A stretch of 64,000 nt of DNA from Prorocentrum cordatum (taxonomy: Eukaryota; Sar; Dinophyceae; Prorocentrales; Prorocentraceae), in contig CAUYUJ010017903.1 in the NCBI GenBank assembly GCA_963575745.1, forward strand, positions 15,001 to 79,000, written 5' to 3'. The notes under the pieces were generated by a model. It was not told the origin of the DNA. It ran no database searches and saw only the letters and a program-made list of their open reading frames with translations. Below, piece after piece: positions 10,086 to 20,410 of this stretch. The position numbers and the translations under genes were made by a program. Positions within the stretch are counted from its first letter, which is position 1; every line of letters begins with the position of its first letter.

Positions 10086-12478
10086 CCTCCCCCTCTTCCC
10101 TGCGTTTCACCCACCCAGTACAGCGCTTCGTAGCCCCATAGGAGCTCCGCCGAAGGCCCCAGTGCTGCCGCCCGCATGCGTCACCCACACCCAATGCGGC
10201 ACACCCCTCACACGTTTCGTGGCCCCATAGGAGCTCCGCCGAAGGCCTCAGTGCTGCCGCCCGCATGCGTCACGCACACCCAATTCGGCACACCCCTCAC
10301 ACGTTTCGTGGCCCCATAGGGAGCCCCGCCGAAGGCCCCAGTGCTGCCGCCCGCATGCGTCCCGCACACCCAATTCGGCACACCCCTCCCACGTTTCGTG
10401 GCCCCATAGGGAGCCCCACCGAAGGCCCCAGTGCTGCCGCCCGCATGCGTCCCGCACACCCAATTCGGCACACCCCTCACACGTTTCGTGGCCCCCCTTG
10501 GAGCTACGCGAGGGCCCAGTGTTTTGCGCCGCCTGCGTTCACCACACCCCCAATTCGGCACACCCCTCACAAGGTTCGTGGCCCCATAGGGAGCTCCGCG
10601 ATAGGCCAGTGCTGCCGTCCGCATGCGTCACGCACACCCAATTGGGCACACCCGTTTCGTGGCCCCACAGAGAGCTCCGCCGAAGGCCCCAGTGCTGCCG
10701 CCCGCATGCGTCACCCACACACTATTCGGCACACCCCTCACACGTTTCGTGGCCCCATAGGAGCTCCGCCGAAGGCCCCAGTGCTGCCGCCCGCATGCGT
10801 CACCCACACCCAATTCGGCACACCCCTCATACGTTTCGTGGCCCCATAGGAGTTCCGCCGAAGGCCCCAGTGCTGCCGCCCGCATGCGTCACCCACACCC
10901 AATTCGGCACACCCCTCACACGTTTGTGGCCCCATAGGAGCTCGCTGAAAGTCCCAGTGGCCGCCCGCAGCACCACCCACAACCCAATTCGGCCACACCC
11001 CTCACACGTTTCGTGGCCCCATAGGGAGCTCCACCGAAGGCCCCAGTGCTGCCGCCCGCATGCGTCACGCACACCCAATTCGGCACACCCCTCACACGTT
11101 TCGTGGCCCCATAGGGGGCTCCGCCGAAGGCCCCAGTGCTGCCGCCCGCATGCGTCACGCACACCCACTTCGGCACACCCCGCACACGTTTCGTGGCCCC
11201 ATAGGAAGCTCCGCCGAAGGCCCCAGTGCTGCCGCCCGCATGCGTCACGCACACCCAATTCGGTACACCCCTCACACGTTTCGTGGCCCCATCGGAGCTC
11301 CGCTGAAGGCCCCAGTGCTGCCGCCCGCATGCGTCGCCCACACACAATTCGGCACACCCCTCGCACGTTTCGTGGCCCCAGTGGAGCTCCGCCGAAGGCC
11401 CCAGTGCTGCCGCCCGCATGCTCAGCACACCCAATTCGGACAACCTCTCGCTCTGTTTCGTGCCCAATAGGGAGCCCGCCGAAGGCCCCAGTGCTGCCGC
11501 CCGCATGCGTCCCGCCCGCCATTTCCGGAACCCTTACACGTTCGTGGTCCCTAGGGAACTCTACCGAATGCCCCAGTGCTGCCGCCCGATGCGTCCACGC
11601 ACACCCAATTGGGCACACCCCTCACCGTTTCGTGGCCCCATTGGGAGCTCGGCCAAAAGGCCCAGTGTGCCGCCGCATGCGTTTTTTCACGACACATCCA
11701 ATTTCGGCACACCATCACCACGCTTCGTGGGCAACATAGGAGCCCAGCGAAGGCCTCAGTGCTGCCGCCCGCATGCGTCCCGCACATTCATTTCGGCACA
11801 CCCCTCACACGTTTCGTGGCCCCATAGGGAGCTCCACCGAAGGCCCCAGAGTGCTGCCGTCCGCATGCGTCCCGCACACCAATTTCGGCACACCCCTCAC
11901 GCGTTTCGTGGCCCCATAGGGAATGCGTCCCGCACACCCATTTCGGCATACCCTTCACACGTTTCGTGGCCCCATAAGGGGGCTCCACCGAAGGCCCCAG
12001 TGGGTGTGCCCGCATGCGTCCCGCACATCCATTTCTGCACACCCCTCATGCGTTTCGTGACCCCTCACACGTTTCGTGGTCCCACAGGGAGCTCCACCGA
12101 AGGCCCCAATGGGTGTGCCCGCATGCGTCCCGCACACCCATTTCGGCACACCCCTCGCACGTTTCGTGGCCCCGTAGAGGGGCTTCACCGAAGGTCCCAG
12201 TGCTGCCGCCCGCATGCGTCCCGCACACCCATTTCGGCATACACTTCACACGTTTCGTGGCCCCATAGGGAGCTCCGCCGAAGGCCCCAGTGGGTGTGCC
12301 CGCATGCGTCCCGCACACTCATGTCGGCACACCCCTCACGCGTTTCGTGACCCCTCGCACGTTTTGTGGTCCCATAGGGAGCTCCACCGAAGGCCCCAGT
12401 GGGTGTGCCAGCATGCGTCCCGCAAACCCATTTCGGCACACCCCTCGTACGTTTCGTGGCCCCGTAGGGGGCTCCACC
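10086..12478 (+). repeat. 89-90-bp tandem array, about 27 units (array C)
   Basis: The core is TCGTGGCCCCATAGGAGC, CCGCCGAAGGCCCCAGTG, CTGCCGCCCGCATGCGTC with spacer ACGCACACCCAATTCGG. Most units read CAGTGCTGCC where array B reads CAGTGGGTGT; from about 11,990 onward the two variants alternate, so types are mixed in one array. Units at 10,930-11,700 carry many small indels. Several units near 12,030-12,060 and 12,340-12,370 are internally truncated. Confidence 0.95.
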
Positions 12479-12545
12479 GAAGAAGATATTCACAATTGCG
12501 GTACTCACAATTGCATATGGTTGGGTCCTTCGCCAGGATAATTTG
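12479..12545 (+). repeat. Tail module of array-bearing element 4
   Basis: GAAGATATTCACAATTGCGG and CATATGGTTGGGTCCTTCGC then CAGGATAATTTGGC match the tail at 440-498 almost base for base. Confidence 0.9.
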
Positions 12546-12954
12546 GCGGAGCCTCGGATCTTTGGGTTCCCGCTCGGTCGTTCAAAGTAGGTTGGCAGGC
12601 GGTTTTTTCTCCCCCAATCCCCGGGTTCCGCCCGACAAGTTTGGCCGCTCAGAAGAAAGGGGAAACCATGGGATACACCCCAGGGGGGCTATTCGGACGC
12701 TCCGACCGACGGGTACGGCAACATCAGCGGCAATACACGCCCCTGGGAATGCAACGCAACTTGTGCAGGTCGTGTCGAAGGATAGTCCGGGGGACTTTCC
12801 CGGGGGGTGTTATTCATCTCAGGTCCGTTTCTGACTGCCCCGGGGCCCGAAAACCGCCCACCTGGGGCCAAGAGCAACGCCAATCGACGCCGAAGAGGAC
12901 AGACGAATCGTCGAGTTGTGTTGCATTTCTTTTCGAGGGCAGTGCCTGGTCGGC
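12546..12954. other. No feature recognised
   Basis: Unique-looking GC-rich sequence without a recognisable domain on either strand. Confidence 0.4.
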
Positions 12955-13030
12955 GTCACCCCACCGTATGAATACTATATTTGCGTCGCCCCTCCAGGGG
13001 CGACGCGCGCGCGCCCGTAAATCTTATACA
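12955..13030. repeat. 75-bp direct repeat with an 11-bp hairpin, copy 1
   Basis: CGTATGAATACTATATTTGC precedes a perfect hairpin at 12,983-13,006 (stem GCGTCGCCCCT, loop CC), then (CG)n and CCCGTAAATCTTATACAG. The second copy is at 13,195-13,270. Function unknown. Confidence 0.75.
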
Positions 13031-13194
13031 GCCGGGGCCCTGAAGAAGGAACCCTTTTCGTTGGGGAGGGGCTCCGCGTTCCTTAAGCGTTTCGTAGTTT
13101 GCCTCAGGTTTTCCTTCGGTTTTCGATGGGAAAACGAAGTTTAACTTATGGGAAATAGGGGCCTCGTTCCTTATGTAGGGTTCCTTAGGTCAAC

Positions 13195-13270
13195 GCTCCC
13201 ACTGTATGAATACTACGTTTGCGTCGCCCCTCCAGGGGAGGCGCGCGCGCGCGCGCCCGTAGATCCTACA
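13195..13270. repeat. 75-bp direct repeat with a hairpin, copy 2
   Basis: TGTATGAATACTACGTTTGC and GCGTCGCCCCTCCAGGGG repeat copy 1 about 240 bp away; the right half of the hairpin stem has changed to AGGGGAGGCGC, weakening it. Confidence 0.75.
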
Positions 13271-13726
13271 GTGGAGGCTCCGTGGCGGGCGCTTTTGTCT
13301 GGCCGTACCGCTCGGCAAACGATCTATATTTCAAGATGTCTGCACTGTATGTCCGGGTCGGACGCACGCCTCCGACGAGGATACATACAGTCGAGGTCGA
13401 TTAGTAGGTCGACCCTGCCAATCAAGGGTACCCTTGTGCCCTGTGTGTCGGGACCCGTGCCTCCTACATTCCTATGGCAATGTGGCCCTCGGAAGGGTCT
13501 TGCGTCCTATCGCGTGTCCTATCCAATCAATCCCGACTGTATTGCAAGTATCGTTTCACCGACCTTTATCCCCATCTACATCCCGATGCAGACCGCCACC
13601 ATCTCAGCACCCCAGTTGGAGATGCACCCCTCGAGACCCGAAGGGAGCGGCCTCTTGTGCCCATCCGGGAAGGCACATCGGCCAAGGGGCCGCGGCCGCG
13701 CCCAAGGGGATGGGGGTCGGTTCAGT
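13271..13726. other. No feature recognised
   Basis: Open frames exist but show no domain, and composition does not differ from the surroundings. Confidence 0.4.
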
Positions 13727-13927
13727 TCGGTGGCGAGCGAGGGAGGGAAGTGGGAAGGAGACGGTCTGCTCAGAGGGTTCGGGCGCCTCCCAGACTTCTG
13801 AGAGGCTTTCGAAGCCCTCCCGACGACGCGGACGGCCTCGCAGCTGGCGCGAGGGCCTCTGAGAAGTCCCGCCGCCCTCTGAGAGGGCCTTCTCCTTCCC
13901 ACTGCCCCCCTCCTCGCTCGCCGCCGA
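13727..13927. mobile_element. TCGGCGGCGAGC-type MITE, complete copy
   Basis: The left end TCGGTGGCGAGCGAGGGAGG, AAGTGGGAAGGAGACGG is the inverted complement of the right end CCTTCTCCTTCCCACTGC, CTCGCTCGCCGCCGA. The interior is rich in CTTCTGAGAGG and CTCTGAGAAG palindromes. Terminal repeats are about 50 bp and the element 201 bp. Related copies: 31,054, halves at 19,453 and 20,536, and a split copy at about 33,986-34,316. Confidence 0.75.
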
Positions 13928-13962
13928 TCGGCGCTCGACTAGTACGCCCCTGTGCGTCCCAG

Positions 13963-13974
13963 GCGACGACGACG

Positions 13975-14008
<34 letters not shown>

Positions 14009-14009
14009 A
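13963..14009. repeat. (GAC)n microsatellite
   Basis: About fifteen GAC triplets with one GTC interruption. Confidence 0.9.
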
Positions 14010-14224
14010 GCGTAGGATGCATCGGCGGCGCGCGGAGCTCCGCGCCGGCCCCTCGCCGGGCGGGCGCGGCGGCGCGCCCCCCCCCAGGAAGCCCAAGGGG
14101 TGCGAGAACGGCGCGGACCGGGCGGCCTCCTCCTCCCTGCTCTCGGGAGCCTTGAGACGGGGGTCAATGCAGACGGGGGTCAGCCAGGGCGCCAGATCCT
14201 GCAGGATCCTGCGAAGACCCCCTC

Positions 14225-14380
14225 TGGCTGACCCGGGTTAGGGAGCCGCTCGTGGCCGCGAGGCGGCCGCGCGTATTGGCTGACCCGGCTTTGCGAGGAC
14301 CTGCGTTGCAGTTTTTTTTTTCCTGCATTGCAGTTTTTGGTTTCTTGCTGACCCGGGTCTGGATTGACCCGGGTCAGAAG
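14225..14380. repeat. Scattered CTGACCCGGGT repeats
   Basis: CTGACCCGGGTTAGG, CTGACCCGGCTTTGCG, CTGACCCGGGTCTGG and an inverted GACCCGGGTCAG lie within 160 bp, together with two copies of TTGCAGTTTTT. They may be a decayed inverted-repeat element. Confidence 0.4.
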
Positions 14381-14392
14381 ATCCCCGATGCT

Positions 14393-14524
14393 CCTTGGCA
14401 CCGTTGGGGCGTGTGCACTTTTTCCTTCGGCGAGGGCCATCGAGGAGCATCCTGGACCATTTGGCGAAAAAGCCACGCACGGAGCCGAAAAAGAACACAG
14501 GGGATGGACGTCCGAGCGATGGTC
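14393..14524. mobile_element. TTGGCATCG-type MITE, copy A (left end decayed)
   Basis: Right end GGATGGACGTCCGAGCGATGG with inner blocks CGAGGAGCATCCTGGACC, TTTGGCGAAAAAGCCACGC and AACACAGGGGATGG. The left end CCTTGGCACCGTTGGGGCG is a diverged form of CTTGGCATCGCTCGGACG. Copies at 21,807, 25,064 and 60,796 establish the family. Confidence 0.75.
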
Positions 14525-14580
14525 GGTGCTCGGTGCCCGAAGGGTGCCCCTGGCGCAAGGTGCCCCCGGCTTTTTTGGAG

Positions 14581-14724
14581 TCGGGCGTGTCCCTCTGCAG
14601 GGGGAGTATTCAAAAGTAGTTCACAAATGGTCTGGGGGCGATTCTTGGGTTGTTTTTGTTTTGCATGTTTTTTGGACTATTTGGAATTTTCGTCCAAAAT
14701 CTGCGTGTAGGGGGACATGCCCGA
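14581..14724 (+). mobile_element. TCGGGC-type MITE, copy 1
   Basis: Left end TCGGGCGTGTCCCTCTGCAG, right end CGTGTAGGGGGACATGCCCGA. The terminal inverted repeats are about 24 bp with some mismatches. The interior is T-rich and has the family word TCTGGGGGCGATT. 144 bp, no coding capacity. Confidence 0.85.
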
Positions 14725-15168
14725 CCTAACCCCAGCTTGTCGCTCTATTCTGGAGCCCCTGGGGCCCTCTGGGCCTCTTCAAGGGTGCTCTGGAGGCCGT
14801 GAGGGCCTCCTTGGAGATTCTGGGGGAACCTTGAGTCAGGGGCACTTCCAGCAGCACCCGACCCTGCTGCTCCATCTCCCTCCAGCTCCCTCCATCTCCT
14901 CCTCCTCCTCCTCCTCAGACGAGGAAGAATGGTGCCGATCTGCCTCTACCTTTGCCGCGTTTGTGCCTTCTTGAACCTCCTGGGATGCCCGTCGCCACCG
15001 CTGAATTCGCCTCGAAAGTTGTGTCAGAACGCACTCCGGGAGAGGTCTGCGGAGCAGTTGTATCGGCACCGTTTGGTTTCCCCAGCACGTCCCTCCATCT
15101 CTTTTTCTCTCCCCCCACCTCACTCCCTCTCTTCCTCTCCTCCTCACTCCTCTCGAAGGAGGAAGCAT
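14725..15168. other. No feature recognised; short (TCC)n
   Basis: Nothing recognisable apart from a short TCC tract at about 14,895-14,915. Confidence 0.4.
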
Positions 15169-15278
15169 AATTTCCTGGAAATCCGCCCGGATTCCTTTAG
15201 TCAGCGTCGGTGCGCCCCTGGCGCGCTGAGAAGGGGGGTCCAGCCGATCCAAGAACCCGCGCGGACCTCTGAGAAATT
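15169..15278. mobile_element. AAACT-type palindromic MITE, diverged short copy
   Basis: Left AATTTCCTGGAAATCCGCCC, right CCGCGCGGACCTCTGAGAAATT; the middle has GCCCCTGGCGCGCTGAG. It resembles the copy at 60,988 but has lost most of the loop. Confidence 0.55.
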
Positions 15279-15465
15279 GTGTGTGTGCCCTTTGTTGTAC
15301 ATCTATTCTCGCCTCTCACTTCTCTTGCTTGTCCCCCCTCGCCTTCCCCCCCCCGCGCCCCATCCCCATCGCCCATCCCCGCAGGGCGCCCCATCCATTT
15401 CCTCCTGCCCCCCCTGCTCTGCCGCCCATTCCCTGGCCTGGACGAAGGAAAAACTGCATAAACGT

Positions 15466-15611
15466 AAACTTTTGGCGCTCCGCGCGGATTTGTTGCATCT
15501 GCGCTGGACCCCTCTCCCTGGCGCGCGGAGCGCGCGGGGGCGGCGCCAGAGGCGCCGCCGGAGGGGGGGCTCCAGCGCAGATCCAAGAATCCGCGCGGAG
15601 CGCCAATAGTT
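15466..15611. mobile_element. AAACT-type palindromic MITE, complete copy
   Basis: Left arm AAACTTTTGGCGCTCCGCGC, GGATTTGTTGCATCTGCGCTGG; right arm CCAGCGCAGATCCAAGAATC, CGCGCGGAGCGCCAATAGTT. The loop GGGCGGCGCCAGAGGCGCCG is itself a palindrome. 146 bp; nearly the whole element can fold into one hairpin. Confidence 0.8.
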
Positions 15612-16297
15612 CCAAGGTATGGCATTTTTTTTGTTTTCGATGCCCCCACGTCATGCCAAAAAAAAAAAAAAACTTTGCTTTTTTGCCCCCTTTTCCCCAC
15701 CCCCAAACCACCCCCTTCCCCCTGCCATCCTCCTGCAGTGCGTATGCGCACTAGATGAAAACAAGGCCCGCCAGCGGGAGTCCTCTGATGCCCTCAGGGG
15801 CCCACAGGAGAAGCTCTGAGGGCGCCTTGGAAATTCGGAGGTCGACGAACACCCCAAGATTTCCCGTACACGCTGGTCGTTGAAAGTCTGAATTTCTAGG
15901 CACCCAGATCCCAATCTACCTCAGGCGCATTCCTACTTCCAGAGGCGAACTGCTTTTGCTGGGTTGTGTTCTTCTCCAGGAGGGCCTGAACCCAATCTGC
16001 CTTATGCGCCCTCCCTTATCCGCTCATCTGCTCTCACCTGCTTCTTCCGACCGACGTGCACCTGAGCGATGCAACAGAAACGGGGCCGTACGCGCCGACA
16101 TTGACGCGTAAGTTGCCAGCGCAAGGTATCGCGCAAGCACCCTCGTCTCCAGTGTGGCGTGCCTCGCTGGCGGCCCGCGTAAGCCGCGGCGTAAGGCCCG
16201 TTTATTTGCGTCGCCCATCTGTTGTCCGTTGCCCTCCCATCCCCCTCTCGCCCTCGCGCTCTCCTGCTCGCCGGCTCTCCCCTCCGCTCCCCCTCCG
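15612..16297. other. Mostly unrecognised; A15 run and a small dispersed repeat
   Basis: Holds an A run at 15,658-15,672. A segment at 15,868-15,930 (GGTCGTTGAAAGTCTG, CCCAGATCCCAATCTACC) resembles 28,762-28,822. No gene recognised. Confidence 0.5.
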
Positions 16298-16494
16298 CTT
16301 TTCCCAACCGTCCCGTGGTGTTGGGTCCTCGCTTTGAAGAGACAGCGCCCCGCGTCTCCTCCCCCTTCCTCTCCTCTCCTCCTCCCCCTCCTCCCTCTTC
16401 TCATCCGCCTCGTCATCGTCATCGTCATCATCATCGCCATCGTCATGATCCACACTATCATGATCATCACCATCGCCATCGTCAGCGCCGCGCC
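16298..16494 (+). repeat. Head module of array-bearing element 5 plus TCC and ATC tracts
   Basis: TTTTCCCAACCGTCCCGTGG, TGTTGGGTCCTCGCTTTG and AAGAGACAGCG match the head, with the variant AGAGACAGCG shared only with the copy at 32.7 kb. Confidence 0.85.
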
Positions 16495-16795
16495 CCTCGC
16501 ACGGCTCGTGGTACCACAAGGGAGCTCCACCGAAGGCACCAGTGGCAGGGTCCGTATGCGGGGACCGCCACCCATTTCGGCACACCCCTCACACGATTCG
16601 TGGCCCCACAGGGAGCTCCACCGAAGGCTCCAGTGGCGGGGTCCGCATGCGTCAACTCCACCCATGTTGCCGCACCCCTCACACGCTTCGTCCACCGAAG
16701 GCCCCAGTGGCGGTGTCCACACGCGTCCGCGCCACCTATTTCGGCGCACCCCTCACACGTCCCGTGGCCCCATCGGGAGCTTCACCGAAACCGGT
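16495..16795 (+). repeat. ~90-bp tandem array, about 3.5 units (array D)
   Basis: GGGAGCTCCACCGAAGGC, CCAGTGGC, TCCGCATGCG and CCCATTTCGGCACACCCC recur. One unit (about 16,690) has lost the first part of the core. Confidence 0.9.
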
Positions 16796-16852
16796 ACCCA
16801 CAGTGCGGTACTCGCAACTGCCTGTGGTTGGGTCCTTCGTCTGGCTATCTCT
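16796..16852 (+). repeat. Tail module of array-bearing element 5 (diverged)
   Basis: CCACAGTGCGGTACTCGCAAC and CTGTGGTTGGGTCCTTCGTC match the tail. The element is only about 550 bp in total, showing that array length varies while head and tail are kept. Confidence 0.75.
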
Positions 16853-17029
16853 GTTCGGGCAGTGCCCCGCGTGAGGCCACCCGTTCCTCTTGTAACGCGA
16901 GGCTCCAGGATCGAAGCAAGCTCGAGGAGGTTTTTGCACGTTGATGTGTTCTTCAGTGGCCGTCGGCCAATCCCGCTGCCGTGCCTGGGTTTGGGTATGA
17001 AGCCTATTGGATGTGCGCTGGGATCTCGT

Positions 17030-17610
17030 GGGAGGCCTGTCGGGAGCCTCTGGGGGGCGGCGGTTTGGAGGCCTCTCGGGGGCCGTTTTGGGGTCTCTTG
17101 GGGTCCTCTTGGGGTCCTCTTGGGGGCCTCTTGGGGGCCTCTTGGGGGTCTCTCGGGGCCTCCTGGGTGCCTCTTGGGGCGGCCTCCTGTGGGCCTCTTT
17201 GGCGGAAGGCTCGGATTTTCGGTTCGTGTTCCTTCTCTTGGACCCCTTTTGGGGCTGTCTTGGGCCCCCTTAGGCCTTCTTGGGCGCCTCGTAGGCTGTC
17301 TTGGGGCGCTCTTAGGCCGTCATGGGGCCCTTTTGCATGCCTCTTTGGCTGTTTTGGTCTTGGAGGCCTCTTGGGCCGTCTTGGAGCGTCGGAAAGCCGA
17401 AAAGACGAGAACGCCATAATCCTTCAAACAACTCGGGCAACTCAATGATTTTCTTCTCTTGCGGCCCTCTTGGGAGGCCCCTCGGAGGCCTCTCGGGGCG
17501 TCTTGGGCGTCATGGAGCGATCTTTCGGCGACTCGGGGCCCTCTTGGGCCGTCCTGGCGGCCTCTCGGAGCCCTCTTTGGGCCCGTCGTGGGGCTCTCTT
17601 GGGCCAAACG
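17030..17610. repeat. G-rich minisatellite, CTTGGGGGCCT type, copy 1
   Basis: Degenerate 11-13-bp units (CTCTTGGGGGCCT, CTTGGGCCGTC) repeat across about 580 bp. Embedded at 17,392-17,420 is GGAAAGCCGAAAAGACGAG, AACGCC, a motif also found in the copies at 20.2, 48.7 and 61.7 kb. G runs are spaced to allow G-quadruplexes. Apparent proline/arginine-rich ORFs on the minus strand are repeat by-products. Confidence 0.8.
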
Positions 17611-17663
17611 AGTTCACGCGGGGAGGCGCGGTGCGGCCAGGGGGAACCGCGCCCCGCCCCGCC

Positions 17664-17835
17664 AGGGGCGCGCTGGGCCCTGGGCGGCCGCTAATTCACC
17701 GTGGGGGGCGCCTGGGGTGCCCTGGGAGGGCCCTGGGAGGGCCCTGGGAACTCTGGGTCCCTGGCGCGCCCAGGGGCGCCCTGGGCCCTGGGCGGCTGCT
17801 AATTCACCGTGGCGGGCGCCTGGGGTGCCCTGGAA
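17664..17835. repeat. ~60-bp direct repeat, 109-bp spacing
   Basis: CTGGGCCCTGGGCGGC, TGCTAATTCACCGTGG and GGGCGCCTGGGGTGCCCTGG occur twice, with GAGGGCCCTGG repeats between them. Confidence 0.8.
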
Positions 17836-17901
17836 TTTGGGCTCCGTCTGAGGCTGGAGGCCTGCTCCAGGATGGCCCGCACCAGGACGCCTAGCGTTAA
17901 T

Positions 17902-18053
17902 TCGGGCCTGTCCCTCGACGGGGGGAATGTTCAAACGGGGTCGAAGCATATTCTGGGGACGATTTGTTTGACCATGGCTTGTGTCTGTTTGAGCATGTTT
18001 TGACTATGTTCTTCTTTGTCGTCAAGAATCCGCCTGTAGGAGGACATGCCCGA
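17902..18053 (+). mobile_element. TCGGGC-type MITE, copy 2
   Basis: Left end TCGGGCCTGTCCCTCGACG, right end CCTGTAGGAGGACATGCCCGA. The interior has TTCTGGGGACGATTTG and TTTTGACTATGTTC. 152 bp. Confidence 0.85.
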
Positions 18054-18200
18054 CCTTCGCCTGGCTCCAAGCTGAGCTCAGAAGGGCGCCAGGAAGCTCT
18101 GGTGATCCCCGAGATCGCCCTTGGTGCGCCTCGACAGGACAGCCAGCGCCAGCGCCACCGGCAGCACACTGCCTGTGCGCTCGAGGGGCGCTCGCCCCTG

Positions 18201-18349
18201 TCGGGCGTGTCCTTCGACGGGAGGAATATTCAGGAATACTCGAAGAATAGTGCGGGGACGATGTTTCCATTATTTGTCCATGCTTTGGGCTCTGTTTTGA
18301 CTATTTTCCACTGTTCCTCCGAAGTCCCCCTGTAGGAGGACATGCCCGA
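18201..18349 (+). mobile_element. TCGGGC-type MITE, copy 3
   Basis: Left end TCGGGCGTGTCCTTCGACGG, right end CCTGTAGGAGGACATGCCCGA. Interior GCGGGGACGATGTTTCC and TTTTGACTATTTTCC. 149 bp, only 147 bp from copy 2. Confidence 0.85.
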
Positions 18350-19452
18350 CCTAATCCCACCTCTTCTGCCCAGGGTGCGCAGAGGAGCGCGAGCGGATGG
18401 GGACTCTTACCATCGGGGATGGCGAGCGAAGCACACACCCATACCCATAGGGTGGACGGATTGGTCTATGGGTGCGTGTTGTCGGAATGGGAGTCCCCGC
18501 TCGAACGGGAGGTTCCCCCGGGGTCTGACAACCCGCCCCCTTTCTCGTAGCCGGTCTTCCTTCCTCCGACCCCCCCATGGGTATGTGTGTGTGTGTCTGT
18601 GTGTGGAGGGGGGCGGTGGGGGTGTTGTTCGTTTGTCAGGGGGCCCAGCAGGAACCACCATGAGCCATGCAGAAGTGCCAAGGAGCCTCGTCACAAGTCT
18701 TGTGCAGGAGACCCGAACGTTCCGGGGGAAACCCTTATTGGGGTATGCCAGAGCGTCCCTTTCTAGTTGTGGCCTGCCAGCTTTTTTCTCTACACGTTCA
18801 GAGCATGATCAGGGCTGGAGCAACGCAGTTCCAGGTTGGAGACCATCCGTTGGCTGCTGGTTGGAAGCGAGCGTCTGCTCTGCCGTTTGCAGGGCGAGCT
18901 GGTTGGAGGGAGTCCCCTTCCGGTGGCAAATGTCCGCTGTCATTGCAGAAAGTCCTGGCGATTCTCCCAGCCTTTCCCCTTCTTGCACCGTGCCGCGCTG
19001 GCGCCTTCGAAGCGTCGTCGACTCTTGGCCTAGGTCTGGTACGGTGCATAGTTCCTCGGCCCCTGAGGGCCACTACCACCAGCTGGGGGGGCTGGCCGCT
19101 CCCCCCGCCCAGCTGGCGGCACCCCGTTCCAGGCGCGCTCCCAGAGAGCGCCCAGGGCGGAGTGCCGCCCGCTCGGCGGGGGGGGGGCGCCGTGGGGAGC
19201 GGAGCTCTGTGGAGTTCTGGCGAAGGTGGCGGTGGCTCTCTTTGTTGCCACGACCTGTGCGCCGCACCGCTCTGGAGCGGGGCCCGAAGGGAGTCCAAAC
19301 TCCTCCCCGTCGCCGTCGCCGTCGCCGTCGTCGTCGTACTCATCGTGCTGCCCGCCGCTGTCTGCCCGCTTGCCCCCGTCTTCGCGCCCCAGCTGCCCGG
19401 ATCCCCCCGCGCGCGGGATGCCCCCCGGGGGGGGGGGCGGGGGAGCCCGTCC
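18350..19452. other. No gene recognised; short TG and GTC microsatellites
   Basis: Contains (TG)n at 18,583-18,602 and (GTC)n near 19,308-19,340. A 441-residue plus-strand open frame crosses this region and the adjoining MITE half, is low in complexity and shows no domain, so it is not called. Confidence 0.5.
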
Positions 19453-19560
19453 TCGGCGGCGAGCGAGGGGGGATACGAGAAGGAGAAGGCCTTCTCAGAA
19501 GGCGGTGGGACTGCTCTGAAGCCCTCGCGCCTTCTGAGAAGTGTCTTGTGCGTCACCGGG
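19453..19560 (+). mobile_element. Left half of a TCGGCGGCGAGC-type MITE
   Basis: TCGGCGGCGAGCGAGGGGGG, GAGAAGGAGAAGGCCTTCTC and AGAAGGCGGTGGGACTGC match the left half of the family; the right end is missing. Confidence 0.65.
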
Positions 19561-19709
19561 GAAGGCTTAGGAAATTGTTGACGCTTCGCGTATCCCCACC
19601 AGCCCATCCAGAAACGATGCTCAGGGGAGTTAAGGTGATCAGGGAAGTCGGGGAGCATGCAGAATAACAAAGGGCGGGGGAAGCTGTCACAGACCCCGAG
19701 AGGGGGAGG

Positions 19710-19850
19710 ATGGAAGAGGAGTCGTCGTCGTCGTCGTCGTCGGAGGAGGAGGAGGAGGGGGAAGAGGAGGAGGAGGAGGAGGAGGAGGAGAACGGAGAAG
19801 GAGGAAGAATCGGAGGAGGAGGAGGAGGAGGGGAAGGAGCTTCTTGGGGG
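19710..19850. repeat. GTC and GGA microsatellite tracts
   Basis: (GTC)n then (GGA)n with GAAGAG interruptions. Confidence 0.9.
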
Positions 19851-20410
19851 TCTTTTGAGGGCCTCTTGGAGGGCTTTTTGGGCGCCTTGGGGCATCTTGG
19901 GCGCCTCTTGGGACCCTCTTGAGGCGCTCTGGGGAGCCTTCGGGGCGCTTTTGGGGCCATCTTGGAGGGAGTCGATCAAACAAGAGGGGGGGTTTAATTA
20001 GCGTCCCCCCTCGGAAGCCCCTAAAATCGCCTCTTGGACCCCTCTTGGAACGCTCTTGGAGTGCTCTTGGGCGCTCTTGGGGCCGTCTTGGGGCTCTTTT
20101 GGGGCTCTCTTGGGGCCCTCTTGGGCCATCTTGGAGCCATCTCCAGGCCTCGGATGGCCATCGGAAGCGAAAAGGCGAGAAAGCAAAAATCATTGATTTT
20201 CCTTAGGTTTTGGGACGATTTTGGCCTCTTCGGGGCCTCCTTGGGGAGCTGTTTGGCCACTTGGAGTTATCTTGGGGCCGTCTTTGGGCTTCTTGGAACC
20301 ATCTTAGGAGCCATCGTGAGCGATCTTGCGCTATCTTGAGCCATCTTGGAGCTCATCTTGGGTTCTCTGAGGCGCTCTTGGAGCCGTCTTGGGCCATCTT
20401 GGACGCTCTA
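19840..20410. repeat. G-rich minisatellite, CTTGGGGGCCT type, copy 2
   Basis: CTCTTGGAGGGCT, CTTGGGGCGCC and CATCTTGG units repeat. At 20,157-20,195 the motif CATCGGAAGCGAAAAGGCG, AGAAAGC recurs as in copy 1, splitting the array in two. Confidence 0.8.

Noticed and set aside
641-12478. Regular repeat-spacer look suggesting a CRISPR array
   Set aside because: The segments between conserved cores are themselves conserved, not unique spacers; units are 77-90 bp; no cas genes; the context is eukaryotic.
18342-19667. 441-codon plus-strand frame
   Set aside because: No domain, low complexity, and it runs into a MITE half and a GTC microsatellite.
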